Notes: generated by a model not told the origin, from the sequence alone. 33,337 nucleotides of DNA from Candidatus Pacearchaeota archaeon (GCA_018303755.1 JAGVXO010000010.1:1-33337); one strand, 5' to 3'. Shown: positions 23,346 to 31,219, numbered from the stretch's first letter. Program-made: numbers and translations.

Positions 23346-23385
23346 ATTGTGCTCGCTGATGATATGAAGATTTCTAGAAAGATAG

Positions 23386-23444
23386 ATTAAAGCCTTCGGC
23401 TTTAATAGGTATGAAAAATTGGCGCCTTCGGACAGCCAATTTTT
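23386..23444. other. Two hairpins upstream of the IS110 transposase
   Basis: ATTAAAGCC-TTC-GGCTTTAAT (23386-23406) and AAAAATTGGC/GCCAATTTTT (23414-23423 with 23435-23444) lie between the left inverted repeat and the strong Shine-Dalgarno AGGAGGT (23460s). They could stop readthrough from outside promoters from driving the transposase (inference). Confidence 0.5.
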
Positions 23445-23475
23445 CCAATATAAAACTGAAAGGAGGTAAAACAAA

Positions 23476-24471
23476 ATGAACTTTATTGGAATGGATATAC
23501 ACAAGCAGTTTACAGTAGCTGTTGTCAAAGATGAGCAGGGAAATGAATTAGCAAAAGATAAATTTGAAAACAGCAAAGAAAGATTTGCTGATTTCCTTAA
23601 ACAGTTTCCGACGGAAAATACAAAGATAGTAATGGAAAGCACTTGTGTTTGGGAATATATATTTGAGATATTAGAAGAAATGAAGTATGATGTCAAGCTT
23701 TCAAATCCTAGCAGAACAAAAGCAATTGCTTGGGCAAGAATTAAAACAGATAATGTTGATGCATCAACATTAGCAGATTTGCTAAGAGCAAATCTGGTTG
23801 CAGAAAGCTATATTCCTCCGAAGCATATAAGGCAGTTAAGAGAAATTGTAAGAGAAAGAAGAACTTTTGTAAAACAAACAACGCAAATAAAAAATAGAAT
23901 TCATGCATTGCTTATTAAAAGAGGAATAAAGTTGCCGACAGCAACTTTAAGCAAGAAAGCTTTAAAGTTAATCAGCAATAGTGTTGATGAAAATGACATA
24001 CTTGAACATTACATAAATCTGCTTTGGTATCATAAACAAGAACTGAATTTTATCGAAGATAAAATTAGAAAAATTTCTGAAGAAAATCCTGAAGCTAAAT
24101 TATTAATCACAATTCCAGGAATTGCTGAAATAAGGGGGATGGATATTATTGCAGAAATCGGCGATATAAACAGATTTCCAACTGCAGATAAACTCTGCAG
24201 TTATGCGGGATTAGTACCAAGCATAAAACAATCTGGAAATTCTTTAAGATTTGGCAGATTAATACAGCAATCAAGCAAAGTTTTGAAATATAATTTAATT
24301 GAAGCAAGTTGGAATATTGTAAGAACAAAAGAAGATAATCCATTAAAAAGATTTTACATTAAGTTATCAAAGAAAAAAGGAAAACAAAAAGCAATTTGCG
24401 CAACTGCAAGGAAATTATGTTGTGTTATTCATTCAATGCTTAGAAAAAATCAGAAGTTTATGATCCTATGA
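23476..24471 (+). CDS. IS110-family transposase/recombinase
   Basis: A 331-residue protein with the two IS110 parts. The N-terminal RuvC-like DEDD domain has Asp7 (FIGMDIHK), Glu54 (IVMESTCVW), and Asp92/Asp95 (IKTDNVDAST). The C-terminal Tnp domain has ITIPGIAEIRGMDIIAEIGD, CSYAGLVPSIKQSG and a Ser-containing segment QQSSKVLKYNLIEASW, where the catalytic serine is expected. A strong AGGAGGT precedes the ATG. It recombines DNA as directed by a bridge RNA. All key acids are present and the frame is intact, so it may be active. Confidence 0.93.
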   Translation: MNFIGMDIHKQFTVAVVKDEQGNELAKDKFENSKERFADFLKQFPTENTKIVMESTCVWEYIFEILEEMKYDVKLSNPSRTKAIAWARIKTDNVDASTLADLLRANLVAESYIPPKHIRQLREIVRERRTFVKQTTQIKNRIHALLIKRGIKLPTATLSKKALKLISNSVDENDILEHYINLLWYHKQELNFIEDKIRKISEENPEAKLLITIPGIAEIRGMDIIAEIGDINRFPTADKLCSYAGLVPSIKQSGNSLRFGRLIQQSSKVLKYNLIEASWNIVRTKEDNPLKRFYIKLSKKKGKQKAICATARKLCCVIHSMLRKNQKFMIL

Positions 24472-24615
24472 CAATAGGAAAGGGTGACTCTGGCGAACGA
24501 AGTAGATCTCGAATCTGACTCGCTGATTAGAGCACCCTCTCAAAAATAAAAACATCACCACGACTTGTCATAGTGTAGCTTTTGACTACGAATAGGTGCA
24601 TGTCGTATGTTTTTA
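24464..24615 (+). ncRNA. Probable bridge RNA (seekRNA) of the IS110 element
   Basis: Directly after the transposase stop are three foldable units. TCCTAT-GACA-ATAGGA (24464-24479). Hairpin A (24481-24538): AGGGTG/CACCCT, CTCT/AGAG and GCGA/TCGC, then an internal loop and AGAT/ATCT. Hairpin B (24548-24614): AAAAACAT/ATGTTTTT and ACGAC/GTCGT, then an internal loop and GTAG/CTAC. Two hairpins each with an internal loop is the bridge-RNA layout; in IS1111-type elements it lies 3' of the gene. Strands of the loops match the insertion flanks (A) and the element ends (B). Transcript ends are not known. Confidence 0.65.
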
Positions 24616-24712
24616 TCAAGTATATAAAAGTTTAAATATAATAAAAACTCTATGGTATAAGAAATCTTCATAGGTTCGCTCGCCTTGATTAGTGCGCTTC
24701 GCACCTATTTAC

Positions 24713-24892
24713 TATTTTGCAAATCTGCTATCTGTTGGTTCGTTGGTTCATTGATTTTTTGGATTTTTAATTTAATATTGGTTGTTTAATTGCTCTAATT
24801 TATATTATAATAAAATGTAAAGAGGTAAAAATAAAAATGGAAATGAAAAGATGTTAAATAAGGAAAAGTTATGGGATGCTAGCAAAACGAAT
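24713..24892 (+). repeat. Dispersed intergenic repeat, copy 12 (long)
   Basis: 5' box TATTTTGCAAATCTGCTATC, an expanded AT-rich middle, ATGAAAAGATGTTAAATAAG and 3' box GTTATGGGATGCTAGC. TGCTA in the 5' box matches TAGCA at the 3' end, where most copies have TTAG, a possible compensatory change. A GTGCGC-TTC-GCAC hairpin lies upstream. Confidence 0.75.
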
Positions 24893-24966
24893 AATTCTGC
24901 AAATATCTTATTCAATTTAAAAGAAAAAATAAAGAAAGAGTAAAAATTAAAAAAGTCCAAAACTGG

Positions 24967-25182
24967 TTATTTCTTTTTAAAGAAAAAATAAGTTCCAACC
25001 ACACCAGCAAGTAATAATACTACACTGATAACAGAAGAATAATTTGAAATTCCAGGACTCATAAGCACTGAGCTTCCAGCCATATTTTCATAAAGCCCTG
25101 CAAGCCCTATTCCTCCTGCTACAATTGCAACAAGTACGGCAGTTTTTGATCCAATGTCTGTCTGTCCCTTTTTATTGTCCAT
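24967..25182 (-). CDS. Small membrane protein with two hydrophobic helices
   Basis: A 71-residue protein with helices around residues 14-30 (TAVLVAIVAGGIGLAGL) and 46-67, ending FFFKKK. The ATG has a strong AGGAGGT Shine-Dalgarno. The Lys-rich N-terminus suggests a cytoplasmic N-terminal end. No family recognised. Similar tiny membrane proteins occur in many DPANN genomes. Confidence 0.75.
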   Translation of the reverse strand: MDNKKGQTDIGSKTAVLVAIVAGGIGLAGLYENMAGSSVLMSPGISNYSSVISVVLLLAGVVGTYFFFKKK

Positions 25183-25273
25183 TTTTACCTCCTTTCACTC
25201 AGATTTAAAATTTAAAGCTATTATTTTAATATTATTCTTAAGATTATATAATTTATAAATGCTTTGCCTACGA

Positions 25274-25295
25274 CAGTATGTCCGCAGACATACTG
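25274..25295. other. Perfect 9-bp hairpin upstream of thioredoxin gene
   Basis: CAGTATGTC-CGCA-GACATACTG lies in the divergent region between the small membrane gene and the thioredoxin gene, 65 bp before the latter's ATG. It is not followed by a T run. It may be an operator or leader structure; no function is assigned. Confidence 0.45.
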
Positions 25296-25360
25296 GAGGA
25301 AACAATAAACTTATAAAATATGGATTTTAAGAAATAACATAATAAACTGATAAAATTAAA

Positions 25361-25693
25361 ATGGCAGAAAATATTATTGAACTAAATGAAAAGAATTTCC
25401 AAAAAGAGGTAATTGAAAAATCCCATAAAATGCCTGTGATTGTTGATTTTTGGGCGAACTGGTGCGGGCCGTGCAGAATGCTCGGGCCTGTTCTGGAAAA
25501 AGTTGCGCATGAATATAAAGGAAAAATAATACTTGCAAAACTTTCCACTGAAGAAAATCCTAAAAAAGCGCAGGAGTATGACATAATGAGCATTCCTGCT
25601 GTAAAAATGTTCCGCGATGGAAAGGTAATTGACGAGTTCATAGGATTAATTCCAGAAAGCGCAATAAGAACCTGGATTGATAGGAATTTGTAA
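25361..25693 (+). CDS. trxA: Thioredoxin
   Basis: A 110-residue thioredoxin-fold protein with the classic WCGPC active site (residues 34-38) and the cis-proline loop SIPAV before the fourth strand. It reduces disulfides in the cytoplasm; there is no signal peptide. Length and motif order are standard. It stands alone on the plus strand, with AT-rich TATA-like sequence upstream (TTATAAAATATGG). The gene symbol is by family likeness. Confidence 0.92.
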   Translation: MAENIIELNEKNFQKEVIEKSHKMPVIVDFWANWCGPCRMLGPVLEKVAHEYKGKIILAKLSTEENPKKAQEYDIMSIPAVKMFRDGKVIDEFIGLIPESAIRTWIDRNL

Positions 25694-25761
25694 ATGAGAG
25701 CTGATTTTTAATTATGGTAACTTTTAGATAAGTTTTTAAGTTTCTTTTAATTTAAAAATCA

Positions 25762-26334
25762 ATGAATATTAAACAAGTAAAAACAGCAATTAAAATAGGG
25801 GATTTTGTATTAAAACAAAATCACAGAAATAAAATAGATATAAAATATCTGCCAAATATTAGTAATAAAGTTTTAACTGATGAAACTCCGAGGGTATACC
25901 TTTTAATTGTTGATGGAATAATTAAAAAGATTGGGGGTTCTTCTGGAAAGGGAGGAATTAAGGCAACTATGAGTTTTTATGTAACTTCTATGACCGGAAG
26001 TCCAGGTGTTCCACGATTTATTATTCATTTATTAGTCGCAGAAGCATTACAGAGAGGTTCAAAGGTTGAACTTTTTATGATAACTTCTCCAAAGGTCCTT
26101 GCAACTATTAACGGTTTATTTGGTTCTAAAAAAGTGCAAATAGCAAGTTTTAAAGAAATGGAAGATTATTGCAAATCAGATTATTATTCAATAGAAAATA
26201 GATATCCTGACTGGAATTTTCAAGAAAATAATGAGCCTTATCCAGAAAGATTGGCTAAACTACATAATCTTTACCATCAAAACCGACTTAATAAGAAGAG
26301 GGGTTTCTTTAATTTCTTGGCGGGCAGAAAATAA
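25762..26334 (+). CDS. Uncharacterised protein, possible restriction endonuclease
   Basis: A 190-residue soluble protein. RVYLLIVDGIIKKIGGSSGKGG (about residues 44-65) resembles the GIY-YIG nuclease pattern with changed letters (VYL...KIG). An aromatic, charged tail (SDYYSIENRYPDWNFQENNEPYPE) follows near residue 135. It converges on and overlaps by 26 nt the adenine methyltransferase gene, the usual geometry of a type II restriction-modification pair. The nuclease assignment is therefore mainly contextual. It could instead be an unrelated small enzyme. Confidence 0.5.
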   Translation: MNIKQVKTAIKIGDFVLKQNHRNKIDIKYLPNISNKVLTDETPRVYLLIVDGIIKKIGGSSGKGGIKATMSFYVTSMTGSPGVPRFIIHLLVAEALQRGSKVELFMITSPKVLATINGLFGSKKVQIASFKEMEDYCKSDYYSIENRYPDWNFQENNEPYPERLAKLHNLYHQNRLNKKRGFFNFLAGRK

Positions 26335-27280
26335 CTATTTCATGTGAACCTTTAATATTGGTTTCTGTTCCATTTTCTACCCTATTTTTTCCTATTCTAG
26401 TTTCTCCTTGGCCCATTGTATACTGCCAAGTTGGAAAAAATTGTTTAAATTCCTTATAGTATTCTCGTATTGTTGGACAGTTATTGTAAGAGAGAATAAA
26501 CCCCCCCTTATGTTTCTTTAGCATATCTCTTAAAATTTCATGAGGGAAGCCATTATGATGAACTGGTATATTTCTCATTGGATAAATTCCTTTAAACATT
26601 TTGCTATCTTTTCCGATATAATATGGCGGGTCTAAATACATAAAATCATTGGAATATTTTTTTAGAGTGTTTCTAAAATCTGCACATTCTACTTTGAGGT
26701 TTTTTGGATCAAAATCCCTTATTTTCTCTATAATTGCTTTGTATCTTTTTTCATTTAAGTAAATGTCGGAACTCCAACCCATAAATCCAGGACCATAAGA
26801 AAGATTAAAATTATAGACAAAATAAACTGCAAGGGTTAATGGGTCTAAAACTATTTTCTTTTTCCAAACATCATTTAAAATTAATCTTATTCTTTCAAAC
26901 TCTTCTTTTGTTGGTTTTAATTTTTTTAATTCATTATAAAGAAGTTTTGGATTTTCTATTTGATATTTCCAATAGTTGCATAAAATATCAAAAATTTCAT
27001 AACCTTTTACTTCTAAACCCAAATGCTTGCTCATTGCTATTTCAATAGAGCCGCCGCCAAAAAATGGGGAGATAACCCTTTTTATATTATTTGGTATTAA
27101 TTCAATAATGTGGCCTACAGCTAAACTTTTACCACCCGCATAACGAATCGGAGAAATAGAAACTCTTTTATATTTATTCATGCTTTTGGGATATGTTTTG
27201 CTGATTATTGCTTTTAAAAATGCTTCTTTTTTTTCTTTTAGCCCAATATTTTTATTTGATAAATCTATTTGTTTTTCCAT
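26309..27280 (-). CDS. DNA adenine-N6 methyltransferase (D12/Dam class)
   Basis: Read from the ATG at 27280 (323 residues); an upstream TTG at 27307 is less likely. SPIRYAGGKSLAVGHIIELIP and SPFFGGGSIE form the SAM-binding motif I region of D12-class enzymes. The catalytic motif IV is DPPYYIG. A target-recognition region lies between them. It methylates adenine in a short DNA site, protecting it from a partner nuclease or marking DNA. The overlapping convergent gene may be that nuclease. A TATA-like GTATTTAAAAATA lies about 45 bp upstream. Confidence 0.88.
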   Translation of the reverse strand: MEKQIDLSNKNIGLKEKKEAFLKAIISKTYPKSMNKYKRVSISPIRYAGGKSLAVGHIIELIPNNIKRVISPFFGGGSIEIAMSKHLGLEVKGYEIFDILCNYWKYQIENPKLLYNELKKLKPTKEEFERIRLILNDVWKKKIVLDPLTLAVYFVYNFNLSYGPGFMGWSSDIYLNEKRYKAIIEKIRDFDPKNLKVECADFRNTLKKYSNDFMYLDPPYYIGKDSKMFKGIYPMRNIPVHHNGFPHEILRDMLKKHKGGFILSYNNCPTIREYYKEFKQFFPTWQYTMGQGETRIGKNRVENGTETNIKGSHEIVIFCPPRN

Positions 27281-27386
27281 CTCTTTTTTACATCCCCGCC
27301 TTATCAATAAGTGCTCTTCTTATTTTTAAATACTTTTATTTGCTAAATTTATTAGGCATGAATATTTAGCACCAAAACTATATAAA

Positions 27387-27405
27387 TCTTTCGGTACCCG
27401 AAAGA
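27387..27405. promoter_or_regulatory. TCTTTCGG-TAC-CCGAAAGA inverted repeat
   Basis: A perfect 8-bp inverted repeat with a 3-bp centre. It lies between the methyltransferase promoter and the end of the AbrB-like gene, next to TATATAAA. The half-site ACCCGAAA recurs at 27615-27622 in the AbrB-like gene's own promoter, so both may be sites for that protein (inference). Confidence 0.45.
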
Positions 27406-27442
27406 ACGAAAAAGATGCTTTTAATTATATATCCATTTACAA

Positions 27443-27601
27443 TTATTTTTTACTTATAATAATCTTTTTTCCATCAAGTTTAATTTCCAATGTTTTCCCT
27501 TCAAATTTACTTTCTTCAACAATCCTTATAGGCAAATTAATTCTATATTTGTAATAGATAGTATCCCCAATTTTCTTATCAATTACTTTCATAATTTTCA
27601 T
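27443..27601 (-). CDS. Small AbrB/SpoVT-like protein
   Basis: A 52-residue protein: MKIMKVIDKKIG then INLPIRIVEESKFEGKTLEI and DGKKIIISKK. The pattern (strand, LP-like turn, helix, EGK-strand, D-G-K strand) fits an AbrB swapped-hairpin DNA-binding protein lacking any toxin-binding tail. A TATA box (GTTTAAAAATT) lies about 26 bp upstream, so it is probably leaderless. There is no toxin gene next to it; it lies upstream of the methyltransferase on the same strand and may regulate it. Confidence 0.6.
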   Translation of the reverse strand: MKIMKVIDKKIGDTIYYKYRINLPIRIVEESKFEGKTLEIKLDGKKIIISKK

Positions 27602-27704
27602 AAATGAATTAGGAACCCGAAATTTTTAAACTATTCTGTTTTCAGATGCTATAGAAAAAAGGAAAAACAAGAAGCTTTATAAACCAAATTTTTGTAAGAG
27701 GAAT

Positions 27705-27821
27705 ATGAAACGCTCAAGCAGACGGTGGAAAAAGAAGCGCCAAATGAGATGGAAGTGGCAGAGGAAAAAGCTCAGAAAAGCCAAGCATCTTAGAAAAGTC
27801 CGAAGAGAAAGGTCGAAGTAA
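27705..27821 (+). CDS. rpl41e: Ribosomal protein eL41
   Basis: A 38-residue, extremely basic protein, MKRSSRRWKKKRQMRWKWQR... ending in KVRRERSK. The RWKWQRKK core and Arg/Lys content match eL41, the smallest ribosomal protein, a single helix at the interface of the two ribosomal subunits. TATA box CTTTATAAACC is about 35 bp upstream and AAGAGGA precedes the ATG. Its small size makes it easy to miss in annotation. Confidence 0.85.
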   Translation: MKRSSRRWKKKRQMRWKWQRKKLRKAKHLRKVRRERSK

Positions 27822-27898
27822 ATTCTTTTATAAACTAACACTCTACCATAGCAATCTTTTTATACAAATCAAGGTTGTTTTAGTTATGGGTGAAGTTT

Positions 27899-28867
27899 AT
27901 GGGTGATATTAATACTGAAATTTGGACAGAAAAATACCGTCCGACCAAGTTTGAGGAAATGGTTGGGCAGGAGGATATTGTAAAGAGGGTTAAATCACTT
28001 GCAAATTCAATGAACATTCCGCATCTCTTATTTGCAGGCCCTGCAGGAGTCGGCAAATCAACTCTTGCATTAATTGTTGTAAGAGAGCTATTCGGCACTT
28101 CATGGAAAGAAAATTATCTTGAATTAAATGCTTCTGATGAAAGAGGAATTGATGTAATAAGGCAAAAAGTAAAGGACTTTGCAAGAACAAAGGCAATTTC
28201 AAAAATACCTTTTAAAGTAATATTTCTTGATGAAGCAGATGCTCTAACAAATGAAGCACAAAATGCTTTAAGAAGGACAATGGAAAATTATACCTCAAAC
28301 TGCCGTTTCATAATGTCCTGCAATTACAGCAGCAAGATTATAGATCCAATACAATCAAGATGCGCAGTTTTTAGATTTCGGCTTCTTGAAAAAAAAGACA
28401 TAGAAAAAATTGTTAAAAGAATTATAGAAAATGAAAAACTGCAGATAGATGGAAAAGCGATAGAAGCACTTTTTGAAGCAAGCGAAGGCGACTGCAGACG
28501 AGTAATAAATCTGCTTCAAACAACAAGTTCAATAAGCAACATCCTCACTCCTGAACTAATAAATATTATTGTGCCAAGTGCAAAACCTTCTGATATAAAA
28601 GTTATCCTTGAATATGCTCTTTCAGGCGATTTTATAAATTCCAAGGAAAAACTTCTTGAAATAATGCTAAGGGAAAGCATTTCAGGAGCAGATGTCATCA
28701 AGGCAATACAAAAAGAAATATGGAATCTTTCAATAGAGCCAGAGCTTAAAGTAAAGCTGACAGAAAGAACTGGTGAGATTGAATTCAGAATAACAGAAGG
28801 CGCAGACGAATTTATACAATTAGAAGCTCTTCTCGCGAGTTTTGTAATGGCCGGAAGAGGGAAATAA
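27899..28867 (+). CDS. rfcS: Replication factor C small subunit
   Basis: A 322-residue AAA+ clamp-loader subunit. Walker A GPAGVGKST (47-55), Walker B LDEAD (110-114), and the SRC motif at 153-155 that senses ATP in the neighbouring subunit. With RfcL it loads PCNA onto primed DNA. The ATG at 27899 is preceded by GGTGA at a good distance; a GTG at 27890 is in frame but would lack it. It is followed 13 nt later by rfcL. Confidence 0.95.
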   Translation: MGDINTEIWTEKYRPTKFEEMVGQEDIVKRVKSLANSMNIPHLLFAGPAGVGKSTLALIVVRELFGTSWKENYLELNASDERGIDVIRQKVKDFARTKAISKIPFKVIFLDEADALTNEAQNALRRTMENYTSNCRFIMSCNYSSKIIDPIQSRCAVFRFRLLEKKDIEKIVKRIIENEKLQIDGKAIEALFEASEGDCRRVINLLQTTSSISNILTPELINIIVPSAKPSDIKVILEYALSGDFINSKEKLLEIMLRESISGADVIKAIQKEIWNLSIEPELKVKLTERTGEIEFRITEGADEFIQLEALLASFVMAGRGK

Positions 28868-28880
28868 TAAGGGGGATGAA

Positions 28881-30086
28881 ATGAATGAGAGAAAAAATGA
28901 TTTTCAAAATTGGAGCGAAAAGCACAGAGTTAAAAATTTTTCTGATATTAAAGGGCAGAATGAAATACTCGAACAGATAAAAAAGTTTTTTTCCAATTTC
29001 GGGCAGAATGAAAAAAAGGCGCTTTTTCTGCACGGGCCAACAGGCATTGGAAAAACATCAATAGCACATGTTATTGCAAATGAGCTTAATATTGAGATAT
29101 TTGAGCTTAATGCTTCTGATTTCAGGAATAAAGAGCAGCTTGAGCAGAAGTTAAAACCAGCATTAGAGCAGAAAAGCTTGTTTAAAAAAAGCAAAGTTAT
29201 CTTAGTTGATGAAATAGACGGGCTTTCTACAGCAGATAGGGGCGGACTTCAGGAGCTTACAGAACTTGTGCAGACAACCCAGTTCCCGATGATAATAACT
29301 GCAAACGACGGATGGAACAGAAAATTCAACGAGCTAAAGAAAAAAACAATTTCTCTTTCTCTTAAAGAAATTGATTACAAAGACATCTCTAAAATTCTGC
29401 AGGGAATATCCCAAAAAGAATCCTTAAACATAAATGAACAGATACTTGTATCTCTTGCAGTGCGTTCAAAAGGGGACGTAAGAGCTGCAATAAATGATTT
29501 GCAGACAGTCGCCTCTTCTCAAGAAAACATAGAGGATTATATGAATATTGATGATAGAAATAAAGAGCAGGATATTTTCAATGCTCTGAAGCTTGTTTTT
29601 AAAAATAGGATAAACAATGATGCAATTCGGATTTATGATTCAGTTGACATGCCATTAGACGAAATTTTTCTATGGATAGAAGAAAATATCCCATATGAAT
29701 ATAAAGAAGAAGAGTTATTCAAGGCATACGAGGCGTTAAGCATAGCAGATTTGTTCAGAGGAAGAATAAGAAACCAAAGGCACTGGAGATTTTTAATTTA
29801 CCAGAACATTCTTTTGAGCGCGGGAATTTCTTTTTCAAAAAAACAGCCAAAAACAGGATTTACAAAATACCAAAGACCTTCAAGGATATTAAAAATATGG
29901 ATGAACAATCAGAGAGACCAGCATAAAAAAACAATAATCTCAAAATATGCAAACTTCACACACTGCTCAAAGAAAAAAGCTGCAAAAGAATTTTATCTTG
30001 TAAGAACAATGCTGAAAAATCCTGTATTGCAGAAAAATTTAAGATTAAGCGAGCAGGAAGTTGAGTATGTTGAAGGGCTGAGGTGA
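28881..30086 (+). CDS. rfcL: Replication factor C large subunit
   Basis: A 401-residue AAA+ protein with Walker A HGPTGIGKTS (51-60) and Walker B VDEIDG (109-114), lacking the SRC motif as large subunits do. It is the clamp-loader subunit that starts the RFC spiral. The C-terminal region is helical and ends EVEYVEGLR; the usual C-terminal PCNA-binding box (Q-x-x-L/I-x-x-F-F) of many archaeal RfcL is not seen. GGGGGATGA precedes the ATG. It forms an operon with rfcS. Confidence 0.93.
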   Translation: MNERKNDFQNWSEKHRVKNFSDIKGQNEILEQIKKFFSNFGQNEKKALFLHGPTGIGKTSIAHVIANELNIEIFELNASDFRNKEQLEQKLKPALEQKSLFKKSKVILVDEIDGLSTADRGGLQELTELVQTTQFPMIITANDGWNRKFNELKKKTISLSLKEIDYKDISKILQGISQKESLNINEQILVSLAVRSKGDVRAAINDLQTVASSQENIEDYMNIDDRNKEQDIFNALKLVFKNRINNDAIRIYDSVDMPLDEIFLWIEENIPYEYKEEELFKAYEALSIADLFRGRIRNQRHWRFLIYQNILLSAGISFSKKQPKTGFTKYQRPSRILKIWMNNQRDQHKKTIISKYANFTHCSKKKAAKEFYLVRTMLKNPVLQKNLRLSEQEVEYVEGLR

Positions 30087-30104
30087 AAACTGATTTTATT
30101 AATT

Positions 30105-30875
30105 TCAAGGCAACGAGGAATCAAGTGACAAAAAATCTTCCAGAGGTGATTGGCCTACTAATTGTTCATATCCTCGTCTATTTATTCCCAATTGTGCTTC
30201 CATAATTTCTTGTTCTTTATCAAGTCTTCGACGTTCTCGTTCAGGAGCATCAAAATCTGCTGTTGCAATTAACCTTTCAGTGGGTTCTTCCTGTCCCGCA
30301 GTTTCTTCTGTTGCACTTTCAAGAAGTTTAAACTTCCCTGAATTTAAACCACGAACACAATGAATCGGAACAGTTAAAAGAAATTTTACAATTCCTGAAT
30401 GGATGAAAAGAAGTTCTTCTGCTGTCAGGGGTGATTGAACATAACTATATCCTGGTTTTGCCAAAAGATGATTAGGCAATTCAATTCTCGGATTTAAGGT
30501 ATAATCATCTAACTTGACGCAGGCGTATAAATTATTTGGAGTATCAACTCTAACAAATGGAAAGTCTTTTTGTTTTTGTACTGGAGTAAATTCTCCATCA
30601 ACCATATAGCCAAATCTGTCTCCTTCTTGAACAATCACTCCAAGAGCATAATCTATAAGGGAATTTCTAAATTTCCAAACCAAATCATTAACACTTCGGG
30701 CATTCCAAACATATGGGATTATCTTGCATTCTCCGTATGCAATCTTTTCTGGGGCATAAAAATCAGAGAATATTCCAAATCTTGCACCGGGTTCTTCTGA
30801 TTCCATTAAAAAGGTGGTGCGTGAAGGAGAACCTTTTTTATTCGTCCTGTCTAAAACTCTATATGCCTGATACAT
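30105..30875 (-). CDS. Hypothetical protein
   Basis: A 256-residue soluble protein with no recognised family. Its middle is beta-rich and aromatic (KIIPYVWNARSVNDLVWKF, DRFGYMVDGEFTPVQ), and its C-terminal third is charged and helical (FDAPERERRRLDKEQEIMEA). It is convergent with rfcL, 18 bp away. Codon use is less A/T-biased in places than its neighbours. A TATA-like TTTATATTTATAAAG lies upstream. Confidence 0.7.
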   Translation of the reverse strand: MYQAYRVLDRTNKKGSPSRTTFLMESEEPGARFGIFSDFYAPEKIAYGECKIIPYVWNARSVNDLVWKFRNSLIDYALGVIVQEGDRFGYMVDGEFTPVQKQKDFPFVRVDTPNNLYACVKLDDYTLNPRIELPNHLLAKPGYSYVQSPLTAEELLFIHSGIVKFLLTVPIHCVRGLNSGKFKLLESATEETAGQEEPTERLIATADFDAPERERRRLDKEQEIMEAQLGINRRGYEQLVGQSPLEDFLSLDSSLP

Positions 30876-31003
30876 AAAAAATAAAAGGATTTTATATTTA
30901 TAAAGATTTATATTGCAGGATATATTTTAAAAAAATCAATCATGGCATAATATTAATTGGCTCGGCTTCGCCTCGCCATAATTCGTGCGCTTCGCGCCGG
31001 TTT

Positions 31004-31112
31004 ATTCTTTTTCAAATCCTTAATCTGTGTTTTTAATTGATAATGCTAAAAAGATAAAACACCAATGAAAAAATGTAAAATGTGGGAAAATTATTGGTGT
31101 TTAAAGAAATTA
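31004..31112 (+). repeat. Dispersed intergenic repeat, copy 13
   Basis: 5' box ATTCTTTTTCAAATCCTTAA, ATTGATAATG, and a middle box AAACACCAAT (31057-31066) that is a perfect 10-bp complement of ATTGGTGTTT (31093-31102) in the 3' box. This is the clearest internal stem of the family. A GTGCGC-TTC-GCGC hairpin precedes it. Confidence 0.8.
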
Positions 31113-31182
31113 ACTTGAAAATATTTGATTATAGGAAATACCTTTAATTTCTGTATGTTTACAAAGTCATTTCCTAAATAGA

Positions 31183-31219
31183 TAAATAACAAAATTTTTC
31201 CGAAAATTTATGTTATTTA
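31183..31219. terminator. Long AT-rich hairpin downstream of the broken RelE gene
   Basis: TAAATAACA/TGTTATTTA (9 bp) plus AAATTTT/AAAATTT (7 bp) with one bulge and a TCCG loop. It lies about 85 bp beyond the minus-strand toxin remnant and may end that transcript. The neighbouring 31113-31182 shows only a TAGGAAA/TTTCCTA inverted repeat. Confidence 0.4.

Larger units (their letters stand above)
23356..24680 (+). mobile_element. IS110-family element, IS1111-like
   Basis: The transposase gene is bounded by perfect 13-bp inverted repeats, TATGAAGATTTCT (23363-23375) and AGAAATCTTCATA (24660-24672), that are subterminal, as in the IS1111 subgroup. Flanks read GCTCG-CT-GATGA on the left and GGTTCG-CT-CGCC on the right, consistent with a shared CT core, giving an element of about 1.3 kb within the GC-rich tail of a dispersed repeat. 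There are no target-site duplications beyond the core, as expected for this family. Exact ends are inferred to within a few bases. Confidence 0.8.

Noticed and set aside
23322..23696. Minus-strand open frame over the start of the IS110 element
   Set aside because: It is antisense to the transposase N-terminus and crosses the IS boundary.
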